The translations under genes and the position numbers were made by a program. Positions 52,069 through 61,819 of a stretch of 64,000 nt of DNA are shown here, piece after piece. Each line of letters starts with the position of its first letter. The stretch's first letter is position 1. The notes under the pieces are model-generated. The model did no database searches. It had not been told where the DNA came from and saw nothing but the letters and a program-made list of their open reading frames with translations. This DNA is from Cohaesibacter sp. (lineage in GTDB: Bacteria > Pseudomonadota > Alphaproteobacteria > Rhizobiales > Cohaesibacteraceae), in assembly GCA_025800145.1 (NCBI GenBank), contig JAOXSH010000005.1:62001-126000 (forward strand), given 5' to 3'.

Positions 52069-52647
52069 ATGACACGTTTGATTTTGACCGCACTGTGCCT
52101 TGTATTGGCCTCTCCCGCTCTTGCCCATCTTGACCCAGCCGCCCACGGCTCTCTTGCCGCGGGCTTGTCTCATCCCATTTTTGGGCTGGATCATATCCTT
52201 GCCATGATTGCCGTTGGCCTGTGGGCCGCCTCCCTTGGCGAGAAAGATGCCATCTGGCTTTTGCCTTCCGCCTTTGTTGCCTCAATGATTGCCGGATTTT
52301 TGGCCGCCCTTGCCGGGCTGGCCTTGCCCTTTGTTGAGCCAACCATCTTGTTATCCGTCTTTGCTCTTGGGTTGGCCGTTGCCTTTGCCTTCCAACTTCC
52401 CCTCATCAATGCCGCTGGCATTGTCGGCCTGTTTGGCCTGTTCCATGGTTTTGCCCATGGTGGAGAGGTGGGAGCTGCGGGCGTGCTCGCTTTTGGCACG
52501 GGCTTTGTCCTGTCAACCGCTCTGTTGCATCTGTTTGGCCTTGGGGTTGCCTTCGCAACCAAACGCTCTTTATCTGGCAATAAACTTCTCAAAGGCCTTG
52601 GCTGGATAACAGCCGCCGGTGGTCTTTGGATTATGATCAATGGGTAA
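52069..52647 (+). CDS. HupE/UreJ-family metal permease
   Basis: 192 residues from the ATG at 52069. Signal-like start MTRLILTALCLVLASPALAH, then HPIFGLDHILAMIAVGLWAA (the HPxxGxDH signature with metal-binding His) and GLFGLFHGFAHGGE, with about six helices. Members move nickel or cobalt for hydrogenase or urease. Urease at 26468 needs nickel and no hydrogenase is seen, so urease support is the likely role here although the genes are 22 kb apart. Confidence 0.85.
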   Translation: MTRLILTALCLVLASPALAHLDPAAHGSLAAGLSHPIFGLDHILAMIAVGLWAASLGEKDAIWLLPSAFVASMIAGFLAALAGLALPFVEPTILLSVFALGLAVAFAFQLPLINAAGIVGLFGLFHGFAHGGEVGAAGVLAFGTGFVLSTALLHLFGLGVAFATKRSLSGNKLLKGLGWITAAGGLWIMING

Positions 52648-52716
52648 TCTCTAGCAAAGACGATTGGGCTGGATGGCATTCAGCCCAACTTTCCATTGTC
52701 AGGCCCTCACAATGGC

Positions 52717-53319
52717 TCACGCAATGCCTGTCGCGCTGGCTTCTTCGATTTGTTGCGCGACATGACGTTTTAAGACTTTGACCGCATGTTTGTGATTCAT
52801 CACCCCTTCCACCAGCACCGCTTTCAGCCAAAAGCCGTCAATGAGGGCGGCGGTGCTTTCTGCGGCGATGCGTGCACGGGCAAGGGGCATGTCATGAGCG
52901 GCAAAGCCTGCGGTCAGATTACTTTGCAAGCGGCGCGAATAGATATGCAGCAAATGGCTGAGACTGTCCGAGCGCTGAGCCTGCACATAAAAAGCGAGCC
53001 AGGCCGAGACCACTTCGGGCCGCATTTGCTCTGATGTGAAATTGCTTTCAATGATGGCTTCCAGCCGTTTGTGGGGATTTTTGGCGCGAGACAGCCTGTG
53101 TTTGAGGATTTGCTGCAATTCATGAAGCAAATGGCGCATGGTGGCATGTAGCAATTGATCTTTGCTGCCCAGATAATGATGGATCAACCCCGCCGACACC
53201 CCGGCCTCACGGGCCACGTCGGCCATGGTCAGGGCGACAATGCCTTTTTTATGGATGCTGGCAATGGCCGCTTCCACAAAAGCGCGTTTGCGCGCTGCTG
53301 CCTGTCCCATTTTTGGCAT
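52717..53319 (-). CDS. betI: TetR-family choline-responsive repressor BetI
   Basis: 200 residues from the ATG at 53319 (GGGGATGG upstream). MPKMGQAAARKRAFVEAAIASI and the helix-turn-helix TMADVAREAGVSAGLIHHYLGSKDQLLHATMRHLLHEL match BetI, as does AALIDGFWLKAV. It represses choline genes until choline is present. Divergent from choX; a TTTTTATTGAT palindrome in the gap is its probable operator. Confidence 0.88.
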   Translation of the reverse strand: MPKMGQAAARKRAFVEAAIASIHKKGIVALTMADVAREAGVSAGLIHHYLGSKDQLLHATMRHLLHELQQILKHRLSRAKNPHKRLEAIIESNFTSEQMRPEVVSAWLAFYVQAQRSDSLSHLLHIYSRRLQSNLTAGFAAHDMPLARARIAAESTAALIDGFWLKAVLVEGVMNHKHAVKVLKRHVAQQIEEASATGIA

Positions 53320-53366
53320 CAAACCATCCCCGACTATCCCAAAGGCCCCAATCTTGTGCAAAGATC

Positions 53367-53394
53367 TTTTTATTGATCACTCAATCAATAAAAA
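53367..53394. promoter_or_regulatory. BetI operator candidate
   Basis: Arms TTTTTATTGAT (53367-53377) and ATCAATAAAAA (53384-53394) with spacer CACTCA. ATTGAT..ATCAAT cores are typical of BetI sites. Confidence 0.7.
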
Positions 53395-53513
53395 ACAAGA
53401 CTTTCTGTCATTCTTTGGTTACAAAACACAAAATTTCAGAAAATCCGCACCCCTTCCCAAGGATTGTTCAGGATTTTCTGCAAGGTCAATCATTCCATGA
53501 GACGAGGACAGCC

Positions 53514-54482
53514 ATGCCCCTTTCCTTCCCAAGTGCCAATGTCACAGCCTTTGCTCTTTGTCTTGCCAGCGGGCTTTTTAGCCTCTCTCACACAACGGTG
53601 ATAGCCGCAGAAGCCCAAAGCTGTCAAACGGTAACCTTCTCAGATGTGGGCTGGACAGATATCACCGCCACAACCGCCGCCACTACATTGGTGCTGGAAG
53701 GGCTGGGCTATCAGACCGAGATCAAAATCCTGTCTGTACCAGTGACCTATGCCTCGCTTGCCAACAAGGATATTGATGTCTTTTTGGGCAATTGGATGCC
53801 AACCATGGAAGGCGATATCAAAAAATATCGGGAGGCGGGCACGGTTGAGACCGTGCGCACCAATCTGACCGGAGCGAAATATACCCTTGCCGTGCCAAAA
53901 TCGACCTTTGAATCCGGGCTGAAAAGCTTTGCAGATATTGCCAAATTCAAAGATCAGTTGAAGGGCAAGATTTATGGCATTGAAGCGGGCAATGATGGCA
54001 ATCGGTTGATTCTGGACATGATCAAAAAGGATACATTCGGCCTGAAAGACTTTGACCTGGTGGAAAGCTCCGAGCAAGGCATGTTGGCACAGGTCAAACG
54101 CGCCACCAGCCGCAATAAAGATATTGTCTTTTTGGGCTGGGAACCGCATCCCATGAATGCCAATTTTGATCTCGCCTATCTGGAAGGGGGCGACGCAATT
54201 TTTGGCCCTGACTTCGGCGGGGCTATTGTCGCCACCAATGTGCGAGCAGGCTATCTCAGCGAATGCGCCAATGTCGGGGCTTTTCTCAGCAATCTGGAAT
54301 TTTCGCTGGCTATGGAAAATGAAATTATGGGCAAAATCCTCAATGAAGGCGAGGAGCCAAGGAAAGCGGCCAAAAACTGGTTGGCCGCCAATAGCGACAT
54401 TTTGGATGGCTGGTTGAAAGGCGTCACCACCCTTGATGGCAAAGATGGCCTGTCGGCAGTGAAAGCCACACTCGCACAATAA
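53514..54482 (+). CDS. choX: Choline ABC transporter, choline-binding protein ChoX
   Basis: 322 residues from the ATG at 53514 (GAGGA upstream). Signal peptide (VTAFALCLASGLFSLSHTTVIAAEA) then OpuAC/ProX-like fold: VTFSDVGWTDITATTAATTLVLEGLGY, VFLGNWMPTME, and GIEAGNDGNRLILDMIKKD. The order betI/choX-choW-choV matches rhizobial choline uptake operons. Captures choline in the periplasm for osmoprotection and catabolism. Confidence 0.93.
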   Translation: MPLSFPSANVTAFALCLASGLFSLSHTTVIAAEAQSCQTVTFSDVGWTDITATTAATTLVLEGLGYQTEIKILSVPVTYASLANKDIDVFLGNWMPTMEGDIKKYREAGTVETVRTNLTGAKYTLAVPKSTFESGLKSFADIAKFKDQLKGKIYGIEAGNDGNRLILDMIKKDTFGLKDFDLVESSEQGMLAQVKRATSRNKDIVFLGWEPHPMNANFDLAYLEGGDAIFGPDFGGAIVATNVRAGYLSECANVGAFLSNLEFSLAMENEIMGKILNEGEEPRKAAKNWLAANSDILDGWLKGVTTLDGKDGLSAVKATLAQ

Positions 54483-54513
54483 AACGATGCTTAAGGCAGA
54501 CGATGAGGCATGA

Positions 54514-55374
54514 ATGATGGAATGGCTCCAGCTTGCTTGGTTGACTGAGAACAAACTGCCTGTTGGCAAATGGGTTGGGGTTGGCATTGATGGGTTGATT
54601 GCCATTGGCGCGCCTTTCTTTGATACGCTCTCGCTGATGCTGGAAACGGTCATTTTCGCGCTTTTATGGCTGTTGCAAGCTCCCCCGGCGCTGGTTGTCA
54701 TTGCTCTTGCTACGCTGATTGCCTATGCGGTGCGCCGCTCCCTTGCCTTCACTTTGTTTGTGCCGCTGGGTCTGGTGTACATTCTCAATCAGGGCTATTG
54801 GGAAGAGACAACAGAAACGGTCGCTCTGGTGCTCTCTTCCACCCTTGTCTGCATGATGATTGGCGTACCCTTGGGCTTGTTGGCTGCGCGCAAACCTCGT
54901 CTTTATGTGCTCATGCGGCCTGTGCTGGATTTGATGCAAACCATCCCGACCTTTGTCTATCTCATTCCAGCGCTGATCCTGTTTGGGCTGGGCATGGTGC
55001 CGGGGCTGATTGCCACCGTCATTTTTGCCCTGCCTGCCTCTATCCGCCTGACCCAATTGGGCATTGCCTCAACGCCTGCCAGCCTTTTGGAAGCTGCCAA
55101 TGCCTTTGGGGCTACGGGCTGGCAAAAGCTGGTCAAGGTGGAATTGCCCCATGCCTTACCCTCCATTCTGGCAGGCCTGACCCAAACCATCATGCTGTCT
55201 TTGTCCATGGTGGTGATTGCCGCCCTTGTCGGGGCGGATGGTCTGGGCGTGCCGACCTTGCGCGCCCTTAATCAGGTCAATATCGGCAAAGGCTTTGAGG
55301 TTGGCCTTGCCATTGTGCTGGTTGCCATCATTCTGGACCGCTTTTTTCGGGGCAGGGAACAGGCAAGCAAATGA
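54514..55374 (+). CDS. choW: Choline ABC transporter permease ChoW
   Basis: 286 residues, ProW-type permease with six to seven helices. QTIPTFVYLIPALILFGLGMVPG and the ATPase loop EAANAFGATGWQKLVKVELPHALPSILAGL. Paired Met at the start. Overlaps choV by four bases (ATGA). Confidence 0.93.
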   Translation: MMEWLQLAWLTENKLPVGKWVGVGIDGLIAIGAPFFDTLSLMLETVIFALLWLLQAPPALVVIALATLIAYAVRRSLAFTLFVPLGLVYILNQGYWEETTETVALVLSSTLVCMMIGVPLGLLAARKPRLYVLMRPVLDLMQTIPTFVYLIPALILFGLGMVPGLIATVIFALPASIRLTQLGIASTPASLLEAANAFGATGWQKLVKVELPHALPSILAGLTQTIMLSLSMVVIAALVGADGLGVPTLRALNQVNIGKGFEVGLAIVLVAIILDRFFRGREQASK

Positions 55375-56438
55375 GCCAGAATAAACAATCCTCCATCCCC
55401 AATCCTTTGGTCAGCATCAATAAGGCCTCTGTGATTTTTGGCGATGCGCCAAAGAAAGCCCTTAGCTTGCTGGATCAAGGGGCGAGCCGGGAAGAGATCC
55501 AGCAAAAGACCGGACAATTGCTGGGGGTCGCAGATGCCACGCTGGATGTGGCAGAAGGGGAAATTGTCGTGCTGATGGGGCTGTCAGGCTCTGGCAAATC
55601 CTCGCTTTTGCGGGCCGTCAATGGCTTGAATCCGTTGACCCGTGGCACGCTTTGCATCCGCACCGAGCAAGGCATGGTGAATCTGGCCTCCTGCTCTGGG
55701 CGCGTCATGCGCCAGATTCGCACGCGCCATATTTCCATGGTATTTCAGCAATTTGCCCTTCTTCCATGGCGCAGTGTTGCACAAAATATCGGTCTGGGTC
55801 TGGAATTGTCAGGCATGAAAAAAGCCGACCGCGCGCAGCATGTGGCGCGACAGCTGGATCTGGTGGGCTTGAGCGAATGGGCCGACAAGCCCATTTGCGA
55901 GTTGTCCGGCGGTATGCAACAGCGCGTCGGACTGGCCCGCGCTTTTGCCACCGGGGCACCCATTTTGCTGATGGATGAGCCTTTCTCGGCGCTGGATCCA
56001 TTGATTCGCGCCCATTTGCAGGATGAGTTGTTGAGCCTGCAAAAAAAGCTGAAAAGCACCATCATTTTTGTCAGTCACGATCTGGACGAGGCCTGCAAGA
56101 TCGGCAATCGCATTGCCATTATGGAAGGGGGCCGCATTGTGCAAATTGGCACCCCGCAAGAGATCATCCTCAATCCGGTGGATGCCTATGTCGCCGATTT
56201 TGTCGCCCATATGAACCCAATGCATATTTTGCGGGCCTGTGAAATCATGCAACCGCTCACAAAAGACCAGACGCTCCCTGCCACTGCACAGAGAGTGCCC
56301 ATTGACATGCCGATCAAAGACATCATTCGCACCCGCCTGAACAGCCAATGGCCGCTCGTTGTTATCGATCCGCAAACAGGCAATCAACCGCTTGGTCAGA
56401 TTGATGAAACCGCTCTTTACAAGGCTTTGCTTGGCTAG
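55371..56438 (+). CDS. choV: Choline ABC transporter ATPase ChoV
   Basis: 355 residues, OpuAA/ProV-like ATPase. An N-terminal VIFGDAPKKALSLLDQGASREEIQQKTG extension typical of glycine betaine/choline ATPases, Walker A GLSGSGKSS (near 69), signature LSGGMQQRVGLARAFA, Walker B ILLMDEPFSALDPL. Only a short C-terminal stretch, not full CBS domains. Its stop codon lies inside the terminator stem. Confidence 0.93.
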   Translation: MSQNKQSSIPNPLVSINKASVIFGDAPKKALSLLDQGASREEIQQKTGQLLGVADATLDVAEGEIVVLMGLSGSGKSSLLRAVNGLNPLTRGTLCIRTEQGMVNLASCSGRVMRQIRTRHISMVFQQFALLPWRSVAQNIGLGLELSGMKKADRAQHVARQLDLVGLSEWADKPICELSGGMQQRVGLARAFATGAPILLMDEPFSALDPLIRAHLQDELLSLQKKLKSTIIFVSHDLDEACKIGNRIAIMEGGRIVQIGTPQEIILNPVDAYVADFVAHMNPMHILRACEIMQPLTKDQTLPATAQRVPIDMPIKDIIRTRLNSQWPLVVIDPQTGNQPLGQIDETALYKALLG

Positions 56439-56477
56439 AGCATTTTTAATAACCACGTCGTTATTAAAAATGCTCTA
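56436..56477 (+). terminator. 17-bp inverted repeat at the end of choV (terminator)
   Basis: Arms TAGAGCATTTTTAATAA and its exact complement around CCACGTCG; the left arm includes the choV stop. The words ATGCTCTA(G) recur at 56529 and 63871, so this may be another dispersed repeat family used as a terminator. Confidence 0.65.
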
Positions 56478-56484
56478 ATCTTTC

Positions 56485-56499
56485 GTGCCGTTGGTATTA
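56485..56499 (-). repeat. Dispersed repeat, family 1
   Basis: GTGCCGTTGGTATTA, eight bases after the choV hairpin. Confidence 0.55.
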
Positions 56500-56649
56500 G
56501 TCCAAACACCGCACACACTTTTCGAAAAATATGCTCTAGGCTCAGGACTCAAAGCCCCAAATCAGACCTGTCCACCTTTGTTTTTGCCGCTTTCCAAGCC
56601 CGTCCCAAAAGCCTTATGCCGCATAGCAAAAGCAAAGCTGGCGCTTTTC

Positions 56650-56658
56650 TGCTATAAT
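56650..56658 (+). promoter_or_regulatory. Extended -10 promoter element upstream of the fds operon
   Basis: TGC-TATAAT, a perfect extended -10. No good -35 is seen 16-18 bases upstream, which extended -10 promoters tolerate. It would give a leader of about 205 bases before fdsG. The rest of 56439-56872 has no credible gene. Confidence 0.5.
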
Positions 56659-56872
56659 GGGTCTTTCAGAGACAATCATAAAAATATTTTAGCTTTTAAT
56701 AGATGACCTCTATGAGCCAATAGCAAATAACGATTGGCCTTTGCATTTGCCCTCATGGCATTTTGATTAGCAAAGCATGATGCTCGCCGACCAAATGAGC
56801 ATCAAAAAGATATGGATCACGCTCAGACCACCCCAAAAGACCAGACGGGGCAGAGCGTTTGGAGGACCGATC

Positions 56873-57397
56873 ATGATAGCACCAATCCCCTCATCCGGGG
56901 CTGTTTCCGATCATTCAAGCCCGCTGGACAGCGCCACGGAAGCACGGGCGCGGGCCATTTGTGCCGATCATAACAATGACCCGGCCAATCTTCTGGAAAT
57001 GCTCCATGACATGCAGGATGAATTTGGTTACATCCCGTCAGCCTTACAAAATGTGCTGGCCGACATCCTCAATCTGGGCAAGGCAGAAGTGCATGGCGTG
57101 ATCAGCTTTTATCATGATTTCCGCTCCAGCCCCGCTGGCAAAGTGGTCGTCAAGCTGTGCCGCGCAGAAGCCTGCCAGTCCATGGGCGCCAATGGCCTGA
57201 TTGAACGCATTCTCGATCGCCACAATATGAGCGACTTTGGCACATCTTCCTCTGGTGTGACCATCGAGCCGGTCTATTGCCTTGGCAATTGCGCCCTTGC
57301 CCCTGCTGCCATGATTGACGAGCAGCTTTTGGGCCGCGTCTCTGAGACCTCTCTGGATGCCTCCATTGCCACCCATATGCAAGGAGGCCAGTCATGA
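56873..57397 (+). CDS. fdsG: NAD-dependent formate dehydrogenase gamma subunit (NuoE-like)
   Basis: 174 residues from the ATG at 56873 (GGAGG upstream; the longer frame to 56777 lacks this). Thioredoxin-like [2Fe-2S] protein: LHDMQDEFGYIPSALQ, VISFYHDFRSSPAGKVVVKLCRAEACQSMG and YCLGNCALAPA provide the four cysteines. Passes electrons within the soluble FdsABG complex. ATGA overlap with fdsB. Confidence 0.93.
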   Translation: MIAPIPSSGAVSDHSSPLDSATEARARAICADHNNDPANLLEMLHDMQDEFGYIPSALQNVLADILNLGKAEVHGVISFYHDFRSSPAGKVVVKLCRAEACQSMGANGLIERILDRHNMSDFGTSSSGVTIEPVYCLGNCALAPAAMIDEQLLGRVSETSLDASIATHMQGGQS

Positions 57398-58956
57398 GCA
57401 TGATCCTCTATATCCCAGATGATGCTGCGGCCCTCTCGGTTGGGGCCAATGAGATTGCCAATCGTTTCGCCTCGCAGGCAGAGGCCCGTGGTCTGGATTT
57501 GACCATCATCCGCAACGGCTCGCGCGGCATGTTGTGGCTGGAGCCACTGGTGGAGCTGGAAACAGAGCTGGGCCGTTTGGCTTTTGGCCCCGTCACCCTT
57601 GATCAGGTTGACAGCCTCTTGGACGCTATGCAGACGAGCAAGGATCACCCGCTCTCGCTGGGTCTGACAGAAGACATTCCCTATTTCAAAAATCAGGAGC
57701 GTTTGACTTTTGCCCGGGTTGGATTGATTGATCCTCTGGATTTGAACGCTTATCAGGCAAGTGGTGGGCTGGCCGGACTCAAAAAAGCTTTGGACATGAA
57801 TGCACAAGACATTTGTTCCGAAGTGACCGAGTCCGGCTTGCGCGGCCGCGGTGGTGCAGGCTTTCCCGCTGGCATCAAATGGAAAACCGTTCTGGATCAG
57901 CAAGCCGAGCAAAAATATATCTGCGCCAATGCTGATGAGGGCGACAGCGGCACCTTTGCTGACCGCATGTTGATGGAAGGCGACCCCTTCACCTTGATTG
58001 AAGGCATGATCATTGCTGGTATTGCCACCGGAGCAACCAAGGGCTTTGCCTATATCCGCTCCGAATATCCCCATGCCATCGACAAGATGAAGCGGGCTAT
58101 TGCTGTGCTGGAAGCGGCCAATTGGCTGGGCGATAATATTCAAGGCAGCGGCAAGGCCTTCACCTTGATAGTGCGCAAAGGGGCAGGGGCCTATATTTGC
58201 GGCGAAGAAAGCTCCATGCTCAATTCCATTGAGGGCAAGCGTGGCACGGTGCGCTCCAAGCCTCCTATTCCGGCCATTGTTGGCCTGTTTGGCAAGCCAA
58301 CCATTGTCAATAACGTGCTGACATTGGCCAGTGTGCCTATCATTCTGGCCAAGGGTGCTGATTTCTACAAGGATTACGGCCTTGGCCGGTCCACCGGCAC
58401 CCAGCCTTTCCAGCTGGCAGGCAATATCAAACAGGGCGGTCTGGTGGAAAAAGCCTTTGGCGTGACCATCCGTGAGCTGATCGAAGAGTTTGGCGGCGGC
58501 ACCGCAACCGGGCGCCCTTTCCGCACAGCCCAGCTTGGCGGCCCTTTGGGGGCTTATGTCTCTGAGGACATGCTGGATCTGCCGATGGATTATGAAAGTC
58601 TGGCCCAGAATAAAGCCATGCTTGGTCATGGCGGCATCACCGTCTTTGATGACAGCGTTGATATGGCAGATATGGCCCGCTTTGCCTTTGAATTTTGTCA
58701 GGTAGAGAGCTGTGGCAAATGCACCCCATGCCGGATTGGGGCCATTCGTGGCCGCGAAACCGTCGAGAAAATCCTGCGTGGCGAGAATGTTGCCAGCAAC
58801 ATCGCCCTTGTTGAGGATCTTTGCGAGATTATGACCGATGGCTCGCTCTGCGCCATGGGAGGTCTGACCCCGATGCCGGTTCTCTCAGCTTTGCGCCTGT
58901 TCCCGCAAGATTTTGACCGCACCCCCGTAAACCCAACTGCCGAAGCTGCTGAATAG
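57394..58956 (+). CDS. fdsB: NAD-dependent formate dehydrogenase beta subunit (NuoF-like)
   Basis: 520 residues. A NuoE-like thioredoxin-type N-terminus (about 1-120) is followed by the NuoF core: FMN site GLRGRGGAGFPAGIKWK, NADEGDSGTFADRMLMEGDPF, NAD-binding CGEESSMLNSIEGKRG, and the [4Fe-4S] ligands in ESCGKCTPCRIG plus a later cysteine. Reduces NAD+ with electrons from formate. Confidence 0.94.
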   Translation: MSMILYIPDDAAALSVGANEIANRFASQAEARGLDLTIIRNGSRGMLWLEPLVELETELGRLAFGPVTLDQVDSLLDAMQTSKDHPLSLGLTEDIPYFKNQERLTFARVGLIDPLDLNAYQASGGLAGLKKALDMNAQDICSEVTESGLRGRGGAGFPAGIKWKTVLDQQAEQKYICANADEGDSGTFADRMLMEGDPFTLIEGMIIAGIATGATKGFAYIRSEYPHAIDKMKRAIAVLEAANWLGDNIQGSGKAFTLIVRKGAGAYICGEESSMLNSIEGKRGTVRSKPPIPAIVGLFGKPTIVNNVLTLASVPIILAKGADFYKDYGLGRSTGTQPFQLAGNIKQGGLVEKAFGVTIRELIEEFGGGTATGRPFRTAQLGGPLGAYVSEDMLDLPMDYESLAQNKAMLGHGGITVFDDSVDMADMARFAFEFCQVESCGKCTPCRIGAIRGRETVEKILRGENVASNIALVEDLCEIMTDGSLCAMGGLTPMPVLSALRLFPQDFDRTPVNPTAEAAE

Positions 58957-58966
58957 GAGAGATGTC

Positions 58967-61819
58967 ATGAGCCTGATTATCGAGAACGACCATGGCACCC
59001 GCGAAGGCACCGGCAAGCCGGTTACCCTTTGGATTGATGATGTACAAGTGACTGTCCCTGAAGGCAGTTCTGTCATGCATGCTGCCAGCAAGGTAGAGCG
59101 CCCCATTCCAAAGCTTTGCGCAACCGACAGTCTGGATGCATGGGGCTCTTGCCGCATGTGTCTGGTCGAGATTGAAGGGGTGCGCGGCACGCCTTCCTCT
59201 TGCACCACCCCGGTGCGCGATGGCATGAAAGTCACCACCCAGAATAACCGTCTGGAGCGCCTGCGCAAAGGCGTCATGGAGCTGTATATTTCAGACCATC
59301 CTTTGGATTGTCTGACCTGCCCAACCAATGGCGATTGCGAATTGCAGGACACAGCGGGCACTGTGGGCCTGCGCGAAGTGCGCTATGGTATGACCGGTGA
59401 AAACCATTTTGAAGAAGCCAGCAAAGCGCCGATTGATGTTTCCAATCCCTATTTTCAATATGACCCGTCCAAATGCATTGTCTGTTCGCGCTGCGTACGC
59501 GCCTGTGAAGAGACCCAAGGTACTTTTGCCCTGACCATCGAGGGCCGTGGTTTTGACAGCCGGGTCTCTGCCGGTGTCGGCATGGATGATTTCTTCTCTT
59601 CTGATTGTGTGTCTTGCGGTGCCTGTGTGCAGGCCTGTCCGACCGCTACGTTGGTGGAAAAATCCGTCGTGGAGCATGGCACCCCATCGCGCAGCGTTGT
59701 CACCACCTGCGCCTATTGCGGCGTTGGCTGTTCCTTCAAGGCAGAAATGCAGGGCAATGAGCTGATCCGTATGGTGCCTTACAAGGATGGCAAGGCCAAT
59801 GAAGGCCATTCCTGCGTCAAGGGTCGCTTTGCCTTTGGCTATGCCACCCACAAGGACCGCCAGACCGAGCCAATGATTCGCGAAAGCTATACCGATCCTT
59901 GGCAAAAAGTCAGCTGGGATGAGGCCATTGCTTTTGCGGCAAACCGTCTGAAAGCGGCACAGGCCAAATATGGCCAAGGCTCCATTGGTGGCATCACCTC
60001 TTCTCGTTGCACCAACGAAGAGATTTATGTGGTGCAGAAAATGATCCGCGCCGCCTTTGGCACCAACAATGTCGATACCTGCGCCCGTGTCTGCCATTCG
60101 CCAACCGGTTATGGCCTGAAAACCACTCTTGGCACCTCTGCCGGCACCCAGACCTTCAAGTCTGTGGAACAGTCCGATGTGATTTTGCTGATCGGGGCCA
60201 ACCCTACCGATGCGCACCCGGTCTTTGGCAGCCGTATGAAAAAGCGTTTGCGCGATGGCGCCAAATCCATTGTGGTGGATCCGCGCCGCATTGATCTGGT
60301 CAAATCCGCGCATATCCGCGCCGACCATCATATCCAGTTGCGTCCCGGCACCAATGTGGCGGTGATGAATGCCATGGCCCATGTGGTTGTGACTGAAGGT
60401 CTGGTCAATGAGGCTTTTGTCTCTGAGCGCTGCGACATGGAAGAGTTTGAGCGTTGGCGCGCCTTTGCCGCCGAGGAGCGTAACAGCCCGGAAAGTCTCG
60501 CCGATATCATTGGCGTTGACCCGCAAGAGCTGCGCGAAGCAGCCCGCCTGTTTGCCACCGGTGGCAATGGGGCCATTTATTACGGCCTTGGCGTGACCGA
60601 GCATTCCCAAGGCTCCACCATGGTGATGGCCATGGCCAATCTGTGTATGGCAACAGGCAATTTTGGTCGCGAGGGCGTGGGTATCAACCCGCTTCGTGGT
60701 CAGAATAACGTGCAAGGCTCCTGCGATATGGGTTCTTTCCCCCATGAATTGCCCGGTTACCGCCATGTTGGCGATGATGCCACCCGCACCCTGTTTGAGC
60801 AGGATTGGGGCGTAGAATTGCTGGCCGAGCCGGGCTTACGCATTCCCAACATGTTCGCCGCCGCCATTGATGGCAGCTATAAAGGCATGTTTGTGCAGGG
60901 CGAAGATATTGCCCAGTCCGATCCCAACACATCCCATGTTGAGGAAGCCTTGAAAGCGCTGGATATTCTCATTGTTCAGGATCTCTTTCTCAATGAGACC
61001 GCCGCTTTTGCCCATGTCTTCCTGCCCGGCACCTCTTTCCTTGAGAAAGATGGCACTTTCACCAATGCCGAACGTCGCATCAACCGCGTGCGTCCGGTGA
61101 TGAAAGAGCAATCCAACCTCTCTGAATGGGAAGCCGTCTGCCGTCTGTCCGCTGCTATGGGTTATGAGATGTCTTATGACGATCCATCTCAGATCATGGA
61201 CGAAATTGCCCGCCTCACCCCTTCCTTTGCCGGTGTGTCCCATCAGCGTCTGGATGGTGGCGAGAGCCTGCAATGGCCGGTCAATGATGCCAATCCAAAT
61301 GGCTCTCCCATCATGCATGTGGATGGCTTTGTACGCGGCAAGGGCTTGTTCATGGTCACCGATTATGTGGCAACATCAGAGCGCAGCAACCGCTTCTATC
61401 CATTGTTGCTGACAACCGGCCGGATTCTGAGCCAATATAATGTTGGCGCCCAGACCCGCCGGACAGAAAACAGCCGCTGGCACCAAGAGGATATCATTGA
61501 GATCCATCCTCATGATGCAGAAGAGCGTGGCATTGCCGATGGCGATCATGTTTCCATTGCCAGCCGCATGGGGGCAACCACTTTGCGGGCGGAAATCTCC
61601 GATCGGGTGCCTGCGGGCGTGGTTTACACCACTTTCCACCATCCACTGTCCGGGGCCAATGTCATCACAACCGATAATTCCGACTGGGCAACCAATTGCC
61701 CGGAATATAAGGTAACGGCTGTTCAGGTTCATCGCTCCAACCGCCCATCTGATTGGCAGGAAGAGCATAAGGACAAGTCGCAAACCCATTATCGGATTAC
61801 GATTGATGCCGCAGAATAA
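58967..61819 (+). CDS. fdsA: NAD-dependent formate dehydrogenase alpha subunit (molybdenum, NuoG-like)
   Basis: 950 residues. [2Fe-2S] domain with C51, C62, C65 and C79; HPLDCLTCPTNGDCELQ; two ferredoxin clusters (CIVCSRCVRACEE, CVSCGACVQACP); the [4Fe-4S] of the catalytic domain (TCAYCGVGCSFK); and the active-site cysteine with its histidine in CARVCHSPTGYGLKTTLG. It uses Cys, not selenocysteine. Bis-MGD-dependent oxidation of formate to CO2. Overlaps fdhD by 17 bases. Confidence 0.95.
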   Translation: MSLIIENDHGTREGTGKPVTLWIDDVQVTVPEGSSVMHAASKVERPIPKLCATDSLDAWGSCRMCLVEIEGVRGTPSSCTTPVRDGMKVTTQNNRLERLRKGVMELYISDHPLDCLTCPTNGDCELQDTAGTVGLREVRYGMTGENHFEEASKAPIDVSNPYFQYDPSKCIVCSRCVRACEETQGTFALTIEGRGFDSRVSAGVGMDDFFSSDCVSCGACVQACPTATLVEKSVVEHGTPSRSVVTTCAYCGVGCSFKAEMQGNELIRMVPYKDGKANEGHSCVKGRFAFGYATHKDRQTEPMIRESYTDPWQKVSWDEAIAFAANRLKAAQAKYGQGSIGGITSSRCTNEEIYVVQKMIRAAFGTNNVDTCARVCHSPTGYGLKTTLGTSAGTQTFKSVEQSDVILLIGANPTDAHPVFGSRMKKRLRDGAKSIVVDPRRIDLVKSAHIRADHHIQLRPGTNVAVMNAMAHVVVTEGLVNEAFVSERCDMEEFERWRAFAAEERNSPESLADIIGVDPQELREAARLFATGGNGAIYYGLGVTEHSQGSTMVMAMANLCMATGNFGREGVGINPLRGQNNVQGSCDMGSFPHELPGYRHVGDDATRTLFEQDWGVELLAEPGLRIPNMFAAAIDGSYKGMFVQGEDIAQSDPNTSHVEEALKALDILIVQDLFLNETAAFAHVFLPGTSFLEKDGTFTNAERRINRVRPVMKEQSNLSEWEAVCRLSAAMGYEMSYDDPSQIMDEIARLTPSFAGVSHQRLDGGESLQWPVNDANPNGSPIMHVDGFVRGKGLFMVTDYVATSERSNRFYPLLLTTGRILSQYNVGAQTRRTENSRWHQEDIIEIHPHDAEERGIADGDHVSIASRMGATTLRAEISDRVPAGVVYTTFHHPLSGANVITTDNSDWATNCPEYKVTAVQVHRSNRPSDWQEEHKDKSQTHYRITIDAAE

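Noticed and set aside
57274..58629. 451-codon minus-strand frame
   Set aside because: Antisense to fdsB, with no recognisable domain.
59291..60766. 491-codon open frame on the minus strand
   Set aside because: Antisense to fdsA, compositionally a shadow (His/Ala-rich), no family features.
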